NCBI GenBank assembly: GCA_964612145.1
Contig: CAZTBP010000005.1
Span: 1 to 64,000 of the forward strand
Length of the DNA stretch: 64,000 bases
Direction of reading: 5' to 3'
DNA from: JAGNLV01 sp964612145
GTDB lineage: Bacteria; Zixibacteria; MSB-5A5; GN15; FEB-12
Shown here: piece by piece, positions 33,914 to 42,570 of the stretch
Position numbering within the stretch: the first letter of the stretch is position 1
How the letters are laid out: every line of letters starts with the position of its first letter
The notes under the pieces: model-generated
Seen by the model: the letters and a program-made list of their open reading frames with translations, nothing else
What the model was told of the DNA's origin: nothing
Database searches by the model: none
Position numbers and translations under genes: made by a program

Positions 33914-34906
33914 TTGTTTTCAAGATCTCTAACGACATGTGCTTGCTTCGTTTCCCTTGCCCTTGCCATGGGGCACTGGAGCGCCAGGGCTGAAGATAGG
34001 TCTCTCGGCAGCATCTATGGCACTCACCACTGGGGCGAGTCAGAGATATTGGGTAGCTTAGTCTTCATCCAGGAGTTTGATCGTCACTCCAAACCGGGAC
34101 CGTGGGGCACCGGGTGACTACTACGTATGGATGAAGTCGATTCGTCCGTATGGTTAATTACCAATCGACATCTCTTCGTTAGTCGTGATTCGGTTCTGAT
34201 TAGTTCGTACAAATACAGAAGGGTCGACTCAAGTGTTGCTTACAGTTCCCCTGACACTCGAGTCTACTGGAAAAAAGTCAAGCATTTCTGCCCTACATCA
34301 GAAGACTCGGACTTTGTTGCTGTGTCTGTACCAGATTCGGTGGCCGAAGCGATAGGGACGCCGTTGAATCAGAGCAACACCGTCGCGTTTGAGGACTTGA
34401 GGTACGGCGAGCAAGTTGTTTTTTATGGATATCCCAAATACGACGAGCTTGGTCTGTTTTGGGGGAATGCGAAGTTCCCTGTTGCGCGTTCTGGCGCGCT
34501 TGCTTTTTTCGCCAGCGAGGAAATTGAGGCCTCTCGAGATAGCCGTCCGTACCTGATCCCAGGCATGTTCCTCATTGATGGACTTTCGATTCCTGGGAAT
34601 AGCGGTGGACCCGTATACGTACGACGCCCGTTCCCGAATACGCAGCGAGGCATATCGTACGACCGTCGGTGCGCAGGAGTAATTGTAGGACATCTATCAT
34701 CCAGACAGAGTCTGACCGTTCCGTTGTCCCAGACCCGTTTCATCTCCAAGGCTCTAGAAAATGTCAGGACTTCCGAAGACTCATTGTTAGTCTCGCAGGC
34801 TCTCAGTGACTTACAGATAGTTGTGGAAGACGATTTGCATATGGCAAGAGCTGTTTCGATGACAGTTATCGTAGATTATATTAACAGGCGGCTCACAAGC
34901 CAATAG
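33914..34906 (+). pseudogene. Exported trypsin-like serine protease interrupted by in-frame TGA
   Basis: One frame of 330 codons containing a TGA at 34115-34117 (codon 68). The TTG start at 33914 is fixed by AGGGAGG seven bases upstream. A signal peptide (about 1-26, ending SARA) is followed by a chymotrypsin-fold domain: His86 in LITNRHLF, Asp133 in SEDSDFVAVSVP and Ser230 in IPGNSGGPVYV form a complete triad. The TGA falls in GTG-stop-LLRMDEVDSSVWLITNRH, just before the strand that leads to the His loop. All catalytic residues lie after the stop and are preserved, which implies a recent mutation, a sequence error or readthrough. A restart at ATG 34127 would lack a signal peptide. Confidence 0.65.
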
Positions 34907-34982
34907 CTGAAGCTCTTAGATAGTAATATTCTGTCCTGTTTCATTAGGCAAATAGGTTTCTTTACTAAGCGGTGCGCACTAT

Positions 34983-35306
34983 ATGCCATTCATAAACATA
35001 AACGACCTCACTCCCAAAGAAGTCATCGACGGCTACACGGCGCGGGTGGTTCACGGCGAGAAAATGACGCTTGTATATTGGAGCGTCAAAGCCGACCACG
35101 CCATGCCTGAACATGACCATCCGCACGAGCAGTTTGCCAACGTGCTGGAAGGGGAGTTTGAGCTGACTGTGGCACGGGAGACGAAGCGGCTGAAGCCGGG
35201 CGATGTCGCGGTCATTCCGCCGAATACGCCGCACGGGGGCAGGGCGATTACAGATTGTCGATTGCTGGACGTGTTTCATCCGACGCGGGATGATATGAAG
35301 TGGTGA
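34983..35306 (+). CDS. Cupin-domain protein
   Basis: A 107-residue single-domain cupin. Motif 1 is PEHDHPHEQFANVLEGEFEL, supplying three His and the Glu typical of a metal site; motif 2 is PPNTPHGG with the fourth His. Proteins of this size are usually small metal-dependent enzymes or sugar-binding regulators. No Shine-Dalgarno is seen. The neighbours (a protease and a barrel) give no clue to the substrate. Confidence 0.85.
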   Translation: MPFININDLTPKEVIDGYTARVVHGEKMTLVYWSVKADHAMPEHDHPHEQFANVLEGEFELTVARETKRLKPGDVAVIPPNTPHGGRAITDCRLLDVFHPTRDDMKW

Positions 35307-35369
35307 TATGCGTAAGGCGGCAGGTGTCCGGCGGGGTCTACTGACACCACAAAGCGGGACGGGAGGTCT

Positions 35370-36116
35370 ATGAAGAATCAAGCGGCGCTTGTACTGTTCC
35401 TGGCTGTGATATATGTTGCCGGTCCGGTCAGCGGGCAGGACATAAATATGTCGCGGGCAGAGGTGCGCATGCTCGGCGGCTGGTCCATGCCGGTTGGATC
35501 GAATGCTATTCAGACCACCACCGGTGAGGACGAGACGATATCCCTGTTCGACGGGATTCAGGACAACGTTACCTTTATCGCCGAGGCTTCGCGACACATG
35601 AGAGGCGGTTTCTCGCTGGTTTTCGGGTTGGATTACTTCGTCGATGAACAGGACACGGTGTCGAGTTTCCTGATAATCGAACCGGCACTTGGGGCGGACA
35701 GCATCAATGAGTTCAGTTTGAATCGCATACTTGAGACTTCGATGGTCGCACCGTATCTGGCCGGACGGTATCGGGCGGCCCGCGGTCCGGTGGCGTTCTT
35801 CGGTACGGCCGGAATCGGGTTTGCGTTGCTGGATGCAGAACTGCAGGCGGTGTTTACCGGCGAAGGTGGTTTTCGCTATGATGCCGTCTATTCGTTCTCG
35901 GGCGAGTCAATACTCCTGCATGCCGGGGGAGGGGTGGATTGGCTGGTGGCCGGACCGCTGGTAATATCGGGGGAGGTGCGTTATTCACATGCCTCGGCAA
36001 CAGTTAAAGACGGCGGTAGAAGACAGGCGGTTGGTCTGCCGGCGGACATTCCCTGGGAATTTGAACTGGACTTGAGCCGGATGTCGTTCTTGGCCGGGGT
36101 AACGGTGCAATTCTGA
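35370..36116 (+). CDS. Outer-membrane beta-barrel protein
   Basis: A 248-residue protein with signal peptide (QAALVLFLAVIYVAGPVSGQ) and an OmpA/OmpW-like series of alternating beta strands, ending in the C-terminal Phe expected for Bam recognition (LAGVTVQF). GGGAGG is placed ideally for the ATG. The predicted size suits an 8- to 10-strand barrel. No ligand can be inferred. Confidence 0.7.
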   Translation: MKNQAALVLFLAVIYVAGPVSGQDINMSRAEVRMLGGWSMPVGSNAIQTTTGEDETISLFDGIQDNVTFIAEASRHMRGGFSLVFGLDYFVDEQDTVSSFLIIEPALGADSINEFSLNRILETSMVAPYLAGRYRAARGPVAFFGTAGIGFALLDAELQAVFTGEGGFRYDAVYSFSGESILLHAGGGVDWLVAGPLVISGEVRYSHASATVKDGGRRQAVGLPADIPWEFELDLSRMSFLAGVTVQF

Positions 36117-36164
36117 CTTCGGAGGGATTTTGCCCGGCGACCCTCGTTTTCTTATCTTACCACA

Positions 36165-36758
36165 ATGGACCCCGATTTCCGAAAGCGGCATCTTCATATA
36201 CTCAACGATCGAATAGATGTCTGTACCCGCTGTGCGCTCCATCGCACGCGCTCACGTACGCTTCCCGGTGAAGGGCCGGTGGACGCCGAGATAATGCTGA
36301 TCGGACAGGGGCCCGGTGAGGATGAAGACAAAGGCGGGCGCCTGTGGGCCGGACCGGCCGGAGAGTTGCTGGACAGCCTGCTTGCCGGGGCCGGATTACG
36401 GCGGGAAGAGGTCTACCTGACAAATCTGCTGAAGTGCATGCTGCCGGGCTACCGGCGGCCGAAAATTGCCGAAATTGAAGCGTGTTGGTCGTATTGGCGT
36501 GAAGAAATTTATACGGTTGACCCGCGGGTGCTTGCGCCACTGGGCTACTATGCGACGAAAACGATATTGGATAAATATGAACTGGGGAACCCGCGACGGG
36601 ACGAGTACCGGGAGATTTACGGCACAATGTATAACATTGGTCAACGAATCCTGTTGCCCCTTGACAATCCGGCCGCACTCATTCCTGCGCCGGAGATTGC
36701 TGCTAAAATGCGGCGCAACTTCGCCCGTCTGGGCGATCTGCTTAAGTCCGATTCTTGA
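36165..36758 (+). CDS. Family-4-like uracil-DNA glycosylase homologue with altered motifs
   Basis: A 197-residue protein matching family 4 (iron-sulfur) uracil-DNA glycosylases in length and layout. Four Cys at 20, 23, 91 and 107 match the [4Fe-4S] ligand pattern. The first motif reads GQGPGEDEDKGGRLWAGPAG where the family has GE(A/G)PG...EDxxGxPFVG, so the conserved Glu is Gln48. The later HPA motif reads LDNPAAL, with Asn in place of His. Activity on uracil may therefore be changed or lost. The family removes uracil from DNA to start base-excision repair. No operon partner is evident. Confidence 0.75.
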   Translation: MDPDFRKRHLHILNDRIDVCTRCALHRTRSRTLPGEGPVDAEIMLIGQGPGEDEDKGGRLWAGPAGELLDSLLAGAGLRREEVYLTNLLKCMLPGYRRPKIAEIEACWSYWREEIYTVDPRVLAPLGYYATKTILDKYELGNPRRDEYREIYGTMYNIGQRILLPLDNPAALIPAPEIAAKMRRNFARLGDLLKSDS

Positions 36759-37112
36759 AGTACGACAAGAAGATCACTGCGTGAAGTAAGAACTGCAGAC
36801 CTTACGCTGGCTTGCGTGCCGATGGGGATTTCGGCCCGTCAGCTGGGGGGGACGTGACCGCTTGTTTTTGTTTGTTTGATGCGCTAAGTCCGGCAGGTCG
36901 CTTCAGGGATCTTCTCGGGTTGACTGTCGGTTCGGTCTGAGATTCCAGGTGAAGGACGTGAAACCGGAGGTACGCGACAAATTCGCGAGGCCTCATATTC
37001 TAAGCCCTGCTACGGGCTGCACTTTATTGTGTAGCTTATTAAAAATAACACCTCGGCTTGGCCTGTCAAGTCCTGAAGCAAAGTTTTCCACATTTTGTGG
37101 AAAACTTGTTCT
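36759..37112. other. Intergenic region
   Basis: About 350 bases without a convincing gene. A minus-strand frame of 64 codons (36802-36996) exists but has no good ribosome binding site. A terminator hairpin lies at the right end. No tmRNA, SRP RNA or RNase P signature was recognised. Confidence 0.35.
37082..37108 (-). terminator. Terminator of the dockerin protein gene
   Basis: AAGTTTTCCACA (37082-37093) pairs perfectly with TGTGGAAAACTT (37097-37108) around a TTT loop. It lies directly after the minus-strand gene ending at 37113 and can act in both directions, with AAAG on one side and GTTCTTT on the other. Confidence 0.6.
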
Positions 37113-38111
37113 TTAGGGCACTACGACCATCACCGCGTCGTATTGCTCTGTTCCGGTGATAGTTACCCAGTCCCAGACACCGGTTTTGAGGTAAAGCCCG
37201 CCGCTCATGTCAGCCTGAAAACCAGCGTCGATGACCACAGCGGAATTTTCAAATGAAATCGAGCCGTGCGGTTGGCCGGTTCCGTGCAGTGTCATCGGGT
37301 CTGAATCGGGTGATAGAGCGCAATCGATCTGCCAGTAATCCGGGCCGTAGTAGGTGATCTCGACTTCGAAGCTCTTAAACAATGAACCATCGACCTGATC
37401 GAACAGATCGCTCCGGTAGCGGTAGGTGACCGGATAGGTCTGCGCGCACGGCGGCAGGTCAAGTTGACCGGTAAAGAGGAAGGGGATGATGATTGTGGCG
37501 ATGTCAGAGATGTTAAGCTGACCATCGCCGTTGAGGTCGGCTTCATCAAAGCAGGGCGGCGCAGGGCCGCTTCGGAACAGGTAGTTGATGAAGTAGGTGA
37601 CGTCAGAAATGTTCACCAAATCTCCAACATCACCATCAACGTTGCCTCTGAAGTCCTCGCAGCAGGAGCAGGCGCCGGAAGTACATGGAACGTCGTCGCC
37701 CTGGTACTCACCGCCAAGCGCGGCACAGTTTTCGGCAGACCGATTGGTGCGGGAGTCTTCGCCGAGGCAGCAGGCGCCTCTGATGAGACTGGGGTCGCAG
37801 CAGGTGGGGACGGGGAAGACGCCGCCAAAACACTCGAGGCCGTTCTTGAAGTAGCAGTCAACCAGTTCGATGTCGGCATCGTCGATAACGCAGTCACCGT
37901 TGAGGTCGAGATGATACCAGTCGAAAGTTGGCACGGTGTCACCGTAGTAGGTTCGGATGACCAGAATGTAGTCGGCGACCGACAGGGGGAGCCCGTCGCC
38001 GTTGATGTCCAGGTCAGCGAAACAAGTATCCTGGGCGTGGTCAGCGGGCGGAAAACTGAGTACCAGCGCCAGGGCAAAAAGGACGCAGCCGGCGTATCTC
38101 ACAACAGCCAC
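37113..38111 (-). CDS. Secreted Cys-rich protein with two dockerin-like cassettes
   Basis: A 332-residue exported protein: signal peptide (about 1-26), a first dockerin-like cassette (about 30-90; DLDINGDGLPLSVADYILVI and DLNGDCVIDDADIELVDCYF), a Cys-rich linker (CC, CCxG and further Cys, about 95-155), a second cassette (about 158-225; GNVDGDVGDLVNISDVTYFI, DLNGDGQLNISDIATIIIPF) and a C-terminal beta domain (about 230-332). The calcium-loop Asp/Asn/Gly positions are intact. Placing dockerin modules at the N-terminus and centre rather than at the end is unusual. The Cys-rich linker suggests extracellular disulfides. No enzymatic motif. Confidence 0.75.
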   Translation of the reverse strand: MAVVRYAGCVLFALALVLSFPPADHAQDTCFADLDINGDGLPLSVADYILVIRTYYGDTVPTFDWYHLDLNGDCVIDDADIELVDCYFKNGLECFGGVFPVPTCCDPSLIRGACCLGEDSRTNRSAENCAALGGEYQGDDVPCTSGACSCCEDFRGNVDGDVGDLVNISDVTYFINYLFRSGPAPPCFDEADLNGDGQLNISDIATIIIPFLFTGQLDLPPCAQTYPVTYRYRSDLFDQVDGSLFKSFEVEITYYGPDYWQIDCALSPDSDPMTLHGTGQPHGSISFENSAVVIDAGFQADMSGGLYLKTGVWDWVTITGTEQYDAVMVVVP

Positions 38112-38383
38112 CTTCCGGTTAACTTAGGTCGGGTTTGGTGTAACGGAGTGTATATGACAAATATAGACACCTTCGGCAATTCTGTCAATCATGGAAAACG
38201 GCTGAAAATTGTGGCAGGGGTACAAAAAGTAATTGATTCTAAAGTGGGCCGCGTGTAGTCTATTCCCAAGCACAATGGCTTGTGCAGTGTGAGTAAACTC
38301 GGCGTGCGACGGTCACCGGCCAGGGGCTTCCGGCAGTCCGGCGTGACGCTTAACCTTCGACCTGATTTACATTGGGGGTACGG

Positions 38384-38656
38384 ATGGGCATTACCTTCGA
38401 AACAGTCTGGCAGCGTATAGTGGAGCATGCCGGTGAGCAATTTCAGTCAAAAACCGGTCAAGTGTTCCGGTACGAGGTAATCGATAACAGCAAGATTAAG
38501 CCGACGCATGCGGACGTGGAGGTAGATCGTGAAGCATTGGCAAAGTACTTTCACAAGAGCGGAGGTGACACGTCAAAGATAGCGGTGCTCTCAGGAGGGC
38601 CATCTTTTATTTGGTCCATACTCAATGATCCCCGCATAGGCGGACAGAAACAATAA
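38384..38656 (+). CDS. Small protein of unknown function
   Basis: A 90-residue protein starting at the ATG after GGGGGTACGG. It has no signal peptide, membrane segment or Cys. The start (GITFETVWQRIVEHAGEQFQ) is helical, the middle polar, and the end has GGPSFIWSILNDPRIG, which looks like a conserved motif. I do not recognise the family. It is probably cytoplasmic and lies alone between two intergenic regions. Confidence 0.6.
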   Translation: MGITFETVWQRIVEHAGEQFQSKTGQVFRYEVIDNSKIKPTHADVEVDREALAKYFHKSGGDTSKIAVLSGGPSFIWSILNDPRIGGQKQ

Positions 38657-38967
38657 CACACGGCCCAAATGAGCAGTCTAGTCCGTTTTAATACTTGACG
38701 AATTTCACGACAGCGCCGATATTAATGACAGGAAGACCTGATTGCCGGGGAACTGGAGACAGAATCCAGCCCCGTCGCCGGACGCGACAAGAGCAATGGG
38801 CAACTTCCGACCAAGTTAATCCAGCTAACACACCCCCCGGCGGACCCGGGGGGTGAGCTGTGTTCGGCTATTGCATACGTCTTCCTTCTAATTCGAACAA
38901 TTTTGCTGCTGCCCGGTTGTAATACCCAACGACTAAAGTTTGGTGATTTTAGCGGAGGACAGCAGCT
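38657..38967. other. Intergenic region with GC hairpin
   Basis: About 310 bases without a gene. CACCCCCCGG (38831-38840) pairs with CCGGGGGGTG (38846-38855), a perfect 10-bp stem that is flanked by further complementary bases (AGCT...AGCT). No T-run follows, so it may be a transcript-end or leader structure for the hydrolase gene. Confidence 0.4.
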
Positions 38968-39990
38968 ATGCGAATAGCAGGACGGCAATTCCGTCTCATT
39001 CTTTGTTTGATCGCATGCATTATTCCGGCGGGAGTTTCAGCCGAGATTGTTCAACCTGATGCTGAAACGCAGCCACTGGGAATTGCTATGGAAAGCTACG
39101 AGTATCCTCATCCGGTGCAGTTTATGCTGTTTACGATCGAAGAGCAGGACGTGCGGATGGCGTTCATGGATGTGTCGCCAACCGGGGTACCCAACGGTGC
39201 GACGGTAGTTCTCGTGCACGGGAAGAACTTCTTCGGCGCTTACTGGGAAGAGACAATCACAGCACTGAGCCGGGCTGGTTATCGGGTGATAGTGCCGGAT
39301 CAGATAGGGTTTGGGAAATCGTCAAAGCCCGATATTCATTACTCGTTCCATCGTCTGGCAATGAACACGAAGATGCTCCTGGATGAATTAGGAGTCACCC
39401 AGGCGGCGGTTGTCGGACACTCCATGGGGGGGATGCTGGCCACCCGATTCACGCTTATGTATCCGGACCTGGTCACGAAACTGGTGTTGGAAAACCCGAT
39501 CGGCCTGGAGGACTACCGATTCAAAGTTCCCTACACACCGATCGAAAAGTCGTTCGGGAATATCATGAACTATACGGAGGAAGGGATCCGGAATTACCAG
39601 AAGACGTATTATCCCCAATGGCGGAAGGAATACGAAACATACGTACAGGTTCACTACCGATGGACTCTCAGTGGCGAGTACCCACGGCTGGCGATGGCGT
39701 CGGCATTAACTTTTGATATGGTCTATACGCAACCGGTATGTCACGAATTCCATCTGGTTCAGCCGCCGACTCTACTTGTGATTGGCCAGGAGGACCGCAC
39801 GACACTTGGTCGCGGTCAGGTGAGCCCGGAGGTCCTGGCAACACTGGGACAGTATCCAGAACTGGGGAAAAAGACTGCCGAAGCGATTCCGAACGCGACC
39901 CTGGTCGAGCTGGATGGTGTCGGGCACATTCCGCATTTCGAGGTCACCGGGCGATTCCACGAAGAACTGTTAGAGTTTCTTGCAGAGTAG
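38968..39990 (+). CDS. Exported alpha/beta hydrolase
   Basis: A 340-residue protein with signal peptide (about 8-25) and a full alpha/beta hydrolase fold. The oxyanion segment VLVHGKNFFG (82-91) precedes the nucleophile elbow GHSMGG (Ser152); the acid is probably Asp276 (GQEDRT) and the His is His320 (VGHIPH). The substrate is unknown; an esterase, lipase or C-C hydrolase is possible. GGAGGA precedes the ATG. The DJ-1 gene starts 24 bases downstream and may be co-transcribed. Confidence 0.85.
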   Translation: MRIAGRQFRLILCLIACIIPAGVSAEIVQPDAETQPLGIAMESYEYPHPVQFMLFTIEEQDVRMAFMDVSPTGVPNGATVVLVHGKNFFGAYWEETITALSRAGYRVIVPDQIGFGKSSKPDIHYSFHRLAMNTKMLLDELGVTQAAVVGHSMGGMLATRFTLMYPDLVTKLVLENPIGLEDYRFKVPYTPIEKSFGNIMNYTEEGIRNYQKTYYPQWRKEYETYVQVHYRWTLSGEYPRLAMASALTFDMVYTQPVCHEFHLVQPPTLLVIGQEDRTTLGRGQVSPEVLATLGQYPELGKKTAEAIPNATLVELDGVGHIPHFEVTGRFHEELLEFLAE

Positions 39991-40013
39991 ACCGACAGAG
40001 CGGAGGCATCGAT

Positions 40014-40604
40014 ATGGCAGATGAAAAGCAAAAGAGAATCCTTGTGATTGTCTCGGATGGAGTGGAGGATATCGAAACGGTCGCTCCGCTGGATATCATG
40101 AATTGGGCCGGCTATGAAGTTACCGTCGCCGGTCTGACGTCGCCGACTATTGAGGCCGCATATGCCGTGACTTTGACGGTTGACACCACTCTCGAAAAGG
40201 TAAATGGCGAATTTGATGCTATCGTACTGCCGGGTGGGAAGAAGAACGCGGAGCAACTGGCAGCGGACTACAGGGTTGTTGAATTAGTACGCAGCCAGTT
40301 TGAACGCGGGAAACTGGTCGCGGCGATTTGTGCCTCAAGCGGATACGTGCTGGCCGAGGCGGCGGGAATACTTCGCGGGAAACAGGCGACGTGCCATCCG
40401 ACGGTCAATGACAAGCTGGTTGCGGCAGGAGCGACTGTAAGCAACGAGCTGGTCACAGTCGACGACAACGTTATCACCGGCATGGGCCCGGGGGCGGCGA
40501 TACCGTTTGGGTTGGCAATTGTAGAATACCTGAGTGGCGCTGAAGCCGCGGAGGAGATTGCTCGAATGTGGTGGATAGCGAAGGCTCCGGCACCGCTCTA
40601 CTGA
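40014..40604 (+). CDS. DJ-1/PfpI family protein
   Basis: A 196-residue protein with start chosen at the ATG after GGAGGCATCGAT. It shares the DJ-1 landmarks: Glu18 (DGVEDIE), Cys106 in the nucleophile elbow (AAICASSGYVLAEA) and the LPGG motif (72-75). DJ-1-like proteins act as glyoxalase III or deglycase-type enzymes, chaperones or redox sensors. It lies between an alpha/beta hydrolase and a convergent glyoxalase-fold gene; the latter link may be coincidental. The C-terminal 12 residues are unusual (MWWIAKAPAPLY). Confidence 0.88.
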   Translation: MADEKQKRILVIVSDGVEDIETVAPLDIMNWAGYEVTVAGLTSPTIEAAYAVTLTVDTTLEKVNGEFDAIVLPGGKKNAEQLAADYRVVELVRSQFERGKLVAAICASSGYVLAEAAGILRGKQATCHPTVNDKLVAAGATVSNELVTVDDNVITGMGPGAAIPFGLAIVEYLSGAEAAEEIARMWWIAKAPAPLY

Positions 40605-40615
40605 CAACCGGCAGG

Positions 40616-40984
40616 TCAGCTTGCTTCCAGATCGGCCTGCATCATTCCGAACACGTTGCCTTCGGGGTCTTTTAGATAGGCGAGCCAGCCGACACCCGGG
40701 ACGGGCATTTTGGGCACGACAATTTCACCACCGTGTTCGCAGACTTTTTTGATGTAGTTGTCGAGGTTGTCGACACTCAGGGTATTGTATACGGCGCCGG
40801 CGGGATCCCGGCGTTTCAACATACCGCCGTCGATTCCCGGCTGCGAGGTATCACCGGTCTTGATCAGCCAGTAATCTGCAGGGCCGTCCCATTTGCTGAA
40901 TTCCCATCCGAAGACATTGGAGTAAAACTTTTGCGCCCTGTGGGTATCGTCGACATGCATTTCAAAATGTACAATACGCGGCAT
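40616..40984 (-). CDS. VOC-family (glyoxalase/dioxygenase fold) protein
   Basis: A 122-residue protein with two beta-alpha-beta-beta-beta modules. It begins IVHFEMHVDDTHRAQKFYSN and continues VFGWEF; the second half has the typical end YLKDPEGNVFGMMQ. The metal ligands of true glyoxalases (His, Glu) are partly present: H7, E8 and the Glu of DPEGN. The function is unknown; similar small proteins are often annotated as putative glyoxalase or lactoylglutathione lyase-like. It converges with the DJ-1 gene. Confidence 0.85.
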   Translation of the reverse strand: MPRIVHFEMHVDDTHRAQKFYSNVFGWEFSKWDGPADYWLIKTGDTSQPGIDGGMLKRRDPAGAVYNTLSVDNLDNYIKKVCEHGGEIVVPKMPVPGVGWLAYLKDPEGNVFGMMQADLEAS

Positions 40985-41173
40985 GTGGTTTCCTTTCGTT
41001 GAGTGGTTTAGTGATCTGTCAGGAAAAGCAGTACATATAAGACCTACGATGTCGACGTACGGTGGTTTCGTTGCAAGTAGACGGCAATGTGTCGGCGCCG
41101 GCCATTTGTCCTTGATTGGCTATGAAGTCACCGCTATTATCAGGCAAACTCTTAAACGTAAAGGAAGCGTAGC

Positions 41174-41722
41174 GTGTATTTCTTGTTCTTGCTGGCGGCG
41201 TTGGTTGTAGCTGTTGGCGTACGACTCCTGCTGCGTCGCCGGGCGCCGGGTGTGCCCGCGTGGGTGCGGATTCTGGGCGTGGTCATTGTCATGATGGGTG
41301 GTGTTTTAGGCTACACCGCTTTTGAGCGACTGGCCAACGAGTTGTCCATACAAAAAAGTTGGCCGACCGTCACCGGCAATGTCATCGAATCGAAAGTCAT
41401 AGGGGAACCGTCGTATTTCCCAGAAGTAATCGTGGCGTTTGAGGTGGCGGGTGAGACATACACGGTAGCCGATGACCACAACGTACCGCAGTTCGGGAAT
41501 AAGCGGAAGATGTACGAAGTGGCCGAAAAGACGATCGCTGAGTACCCTGAGGGGGCCGAGGTAACCGTTTTCTATAATCCGAATGATCCGTCTGAGGCCG
41601 CCATCTGGCCGGAACCACGCTGGAACGACTATTTCCAGTCCGGGTTAGGCGTACTGCTGGTAGCGGCCGGTATCTTTCTCGCTGCTCTGCCGAGCAAGCG
41701 TCCGGGCCGAGCCATGCCTTAA
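41174..41722 (+). CDS. DUF3592-like membrane protein
   Basis: A 182-residue protein starting at GTG. It has two N-terminal transmembrane helices (about 1-17 and 31-48), a beta-rich central domain (about 63-140; WPTVTGNVIESKVIG and VTVFYNPNDPSEAAI are typical of DUF3592) and a C-terminal helix (about 152-170). Function unknown; the family is found in the cell envelope. It converges on the dockerin paralogues, overlapping the end of the nearest one by four bases. Confidence 0.75.
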   Translation: MYFLFLLAALVVAVGVRLLLRRRAPGVPAWVRILGVVIVMMGGVLGYTAFERLANELSIQKSWPTVTGNVIESKVIGEPSYFPEVIVAFEVAGETYTVADDHNVPQFGNKRKMYEVAEKTIAEYPEGAEVTVFYNPNDPSEAAIWPEPRWNDYFQSGLGVLLVAAGIFLAALPSKRPGRAMP

Positions 41723-42519
41723 GGGCATTGGGCCGGGGCCGGTCCGCTGCGGAAGAGAAAGCCGACGAGGTCGACGAGATCGATGACATTTATCCCGGAT
41801 TCAATCGAGCCGTTGATATTGGCTTCATTATAACAGGAGGGCTCGACTCCACTACGGAACAGGTAATTAACGAGATAGCTTACGTCACTGACATCGATGC
41901 CGTCACCGGACCCGGCCATATCGACGTTGCCGCGCATCCCGTTGCAGCAGGCGGCAACTTCAAAGCAGTAGGGACCGTCCCATGCCGGCCAGACGGTGGA
42001 GTTTTCAATCGCCCAGAGCCAGGTGCCGCCCGGCGGGACAAACGAGGAGTCCAGGCATATAGTTTTGCCGATGTGGTCAGGGGAGACGGTGAACGAGATA
42101 GTGTAAAGAGTGCTGTCATAGCCCACCGGAAGCCCGGATCCGAAAAAGACCAGGGCGGTGAATTGTATCGTATCTGCGCCGGTGCCGTCGCTGTCGAACT
42201 CGTCAGTGAAGATGCCCCCGTCGAAGTAATCGGTGAGGGTTGGTCGGGCCGATTCACATACCGGGACTGACCATGACGCTCCATCCGGCGAATAGAGCCG
42301 GTGGCCGGTGTAGGGACTGAGGATACGGTCGGTTTCGACTTGGTATTTGAGGTGGATGGTGATCGGCGTTCCGGCGGTAATGAAGCCGGGGGAGAACTCG
42401 CCGTCGACGTGATCGACTAAGACTGCATCTTGTGGCAACGCAGTACCCGGCAGTACGATGAGTGCCGCGAGTGTGATCAGACTCACCAGTTGTTTAGCCA
42501 CGTTGCTTTTGTGATTCAT
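41719..42519 (-). CDS. Exported protein with C-terminal dockerin-like cassette (paralogue 1)
   Basis: A 266-residue exported protein with signal peptide (about 10-30), a beta-sandwich domain (about 30-190, with IHLKYQVETDRILSPYTGHR), a Cys motif at the domain junction (EVACCNGMRGNVD) and a C-terminal double EF-hand cassette (SDVSYLVNYLFRSGVEPSC, then VIDLVDLVGFLFRSGPAPAQ). It is the last of three tandem paralogues that share this plan, about 250-280 residues each. GGACGAGGAA precedes the ATG. Surface or secreted role; no enzyme motif. Confidence 0.8.
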   Translation of the reverse strand: MNHKSNVAKQLVSLITLAALIVLPGTALPQDAVLVDHVDGEFSPGFITAGTPITIHLKYQVETDRILSPYTGHRLYSPDGASWSVPVCESARPTLTDYFDGGIFTDEFDSDGTGADTIQFTALVFFGSGLPVGYDSTLYTISFTVSPDHIGKTICLDSSFVPPGGTWLWAIENSTVWPAWDGPYCFEVAACCNGMRGNVDMAGSGDGIDVSDVSYLVNYLFRSGVEPSCYNEANINGSIESGINVIDLVDLVGFLFRSGPAPAQCP

Positions 42520-42570
42520 TTTCCTCGTCCTTTGGTTTGGTTTTAGCGATCAGGTTTTTCTTTTCGTTGT

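Noticed and set aside
36802..36996. Minus-strand frame of 64 codons between the UDG-like gene and the dockerin gene
   Set aside because: No ribosome binding site and an Arg/Pro/Ser-rich product without features; more likely chance.
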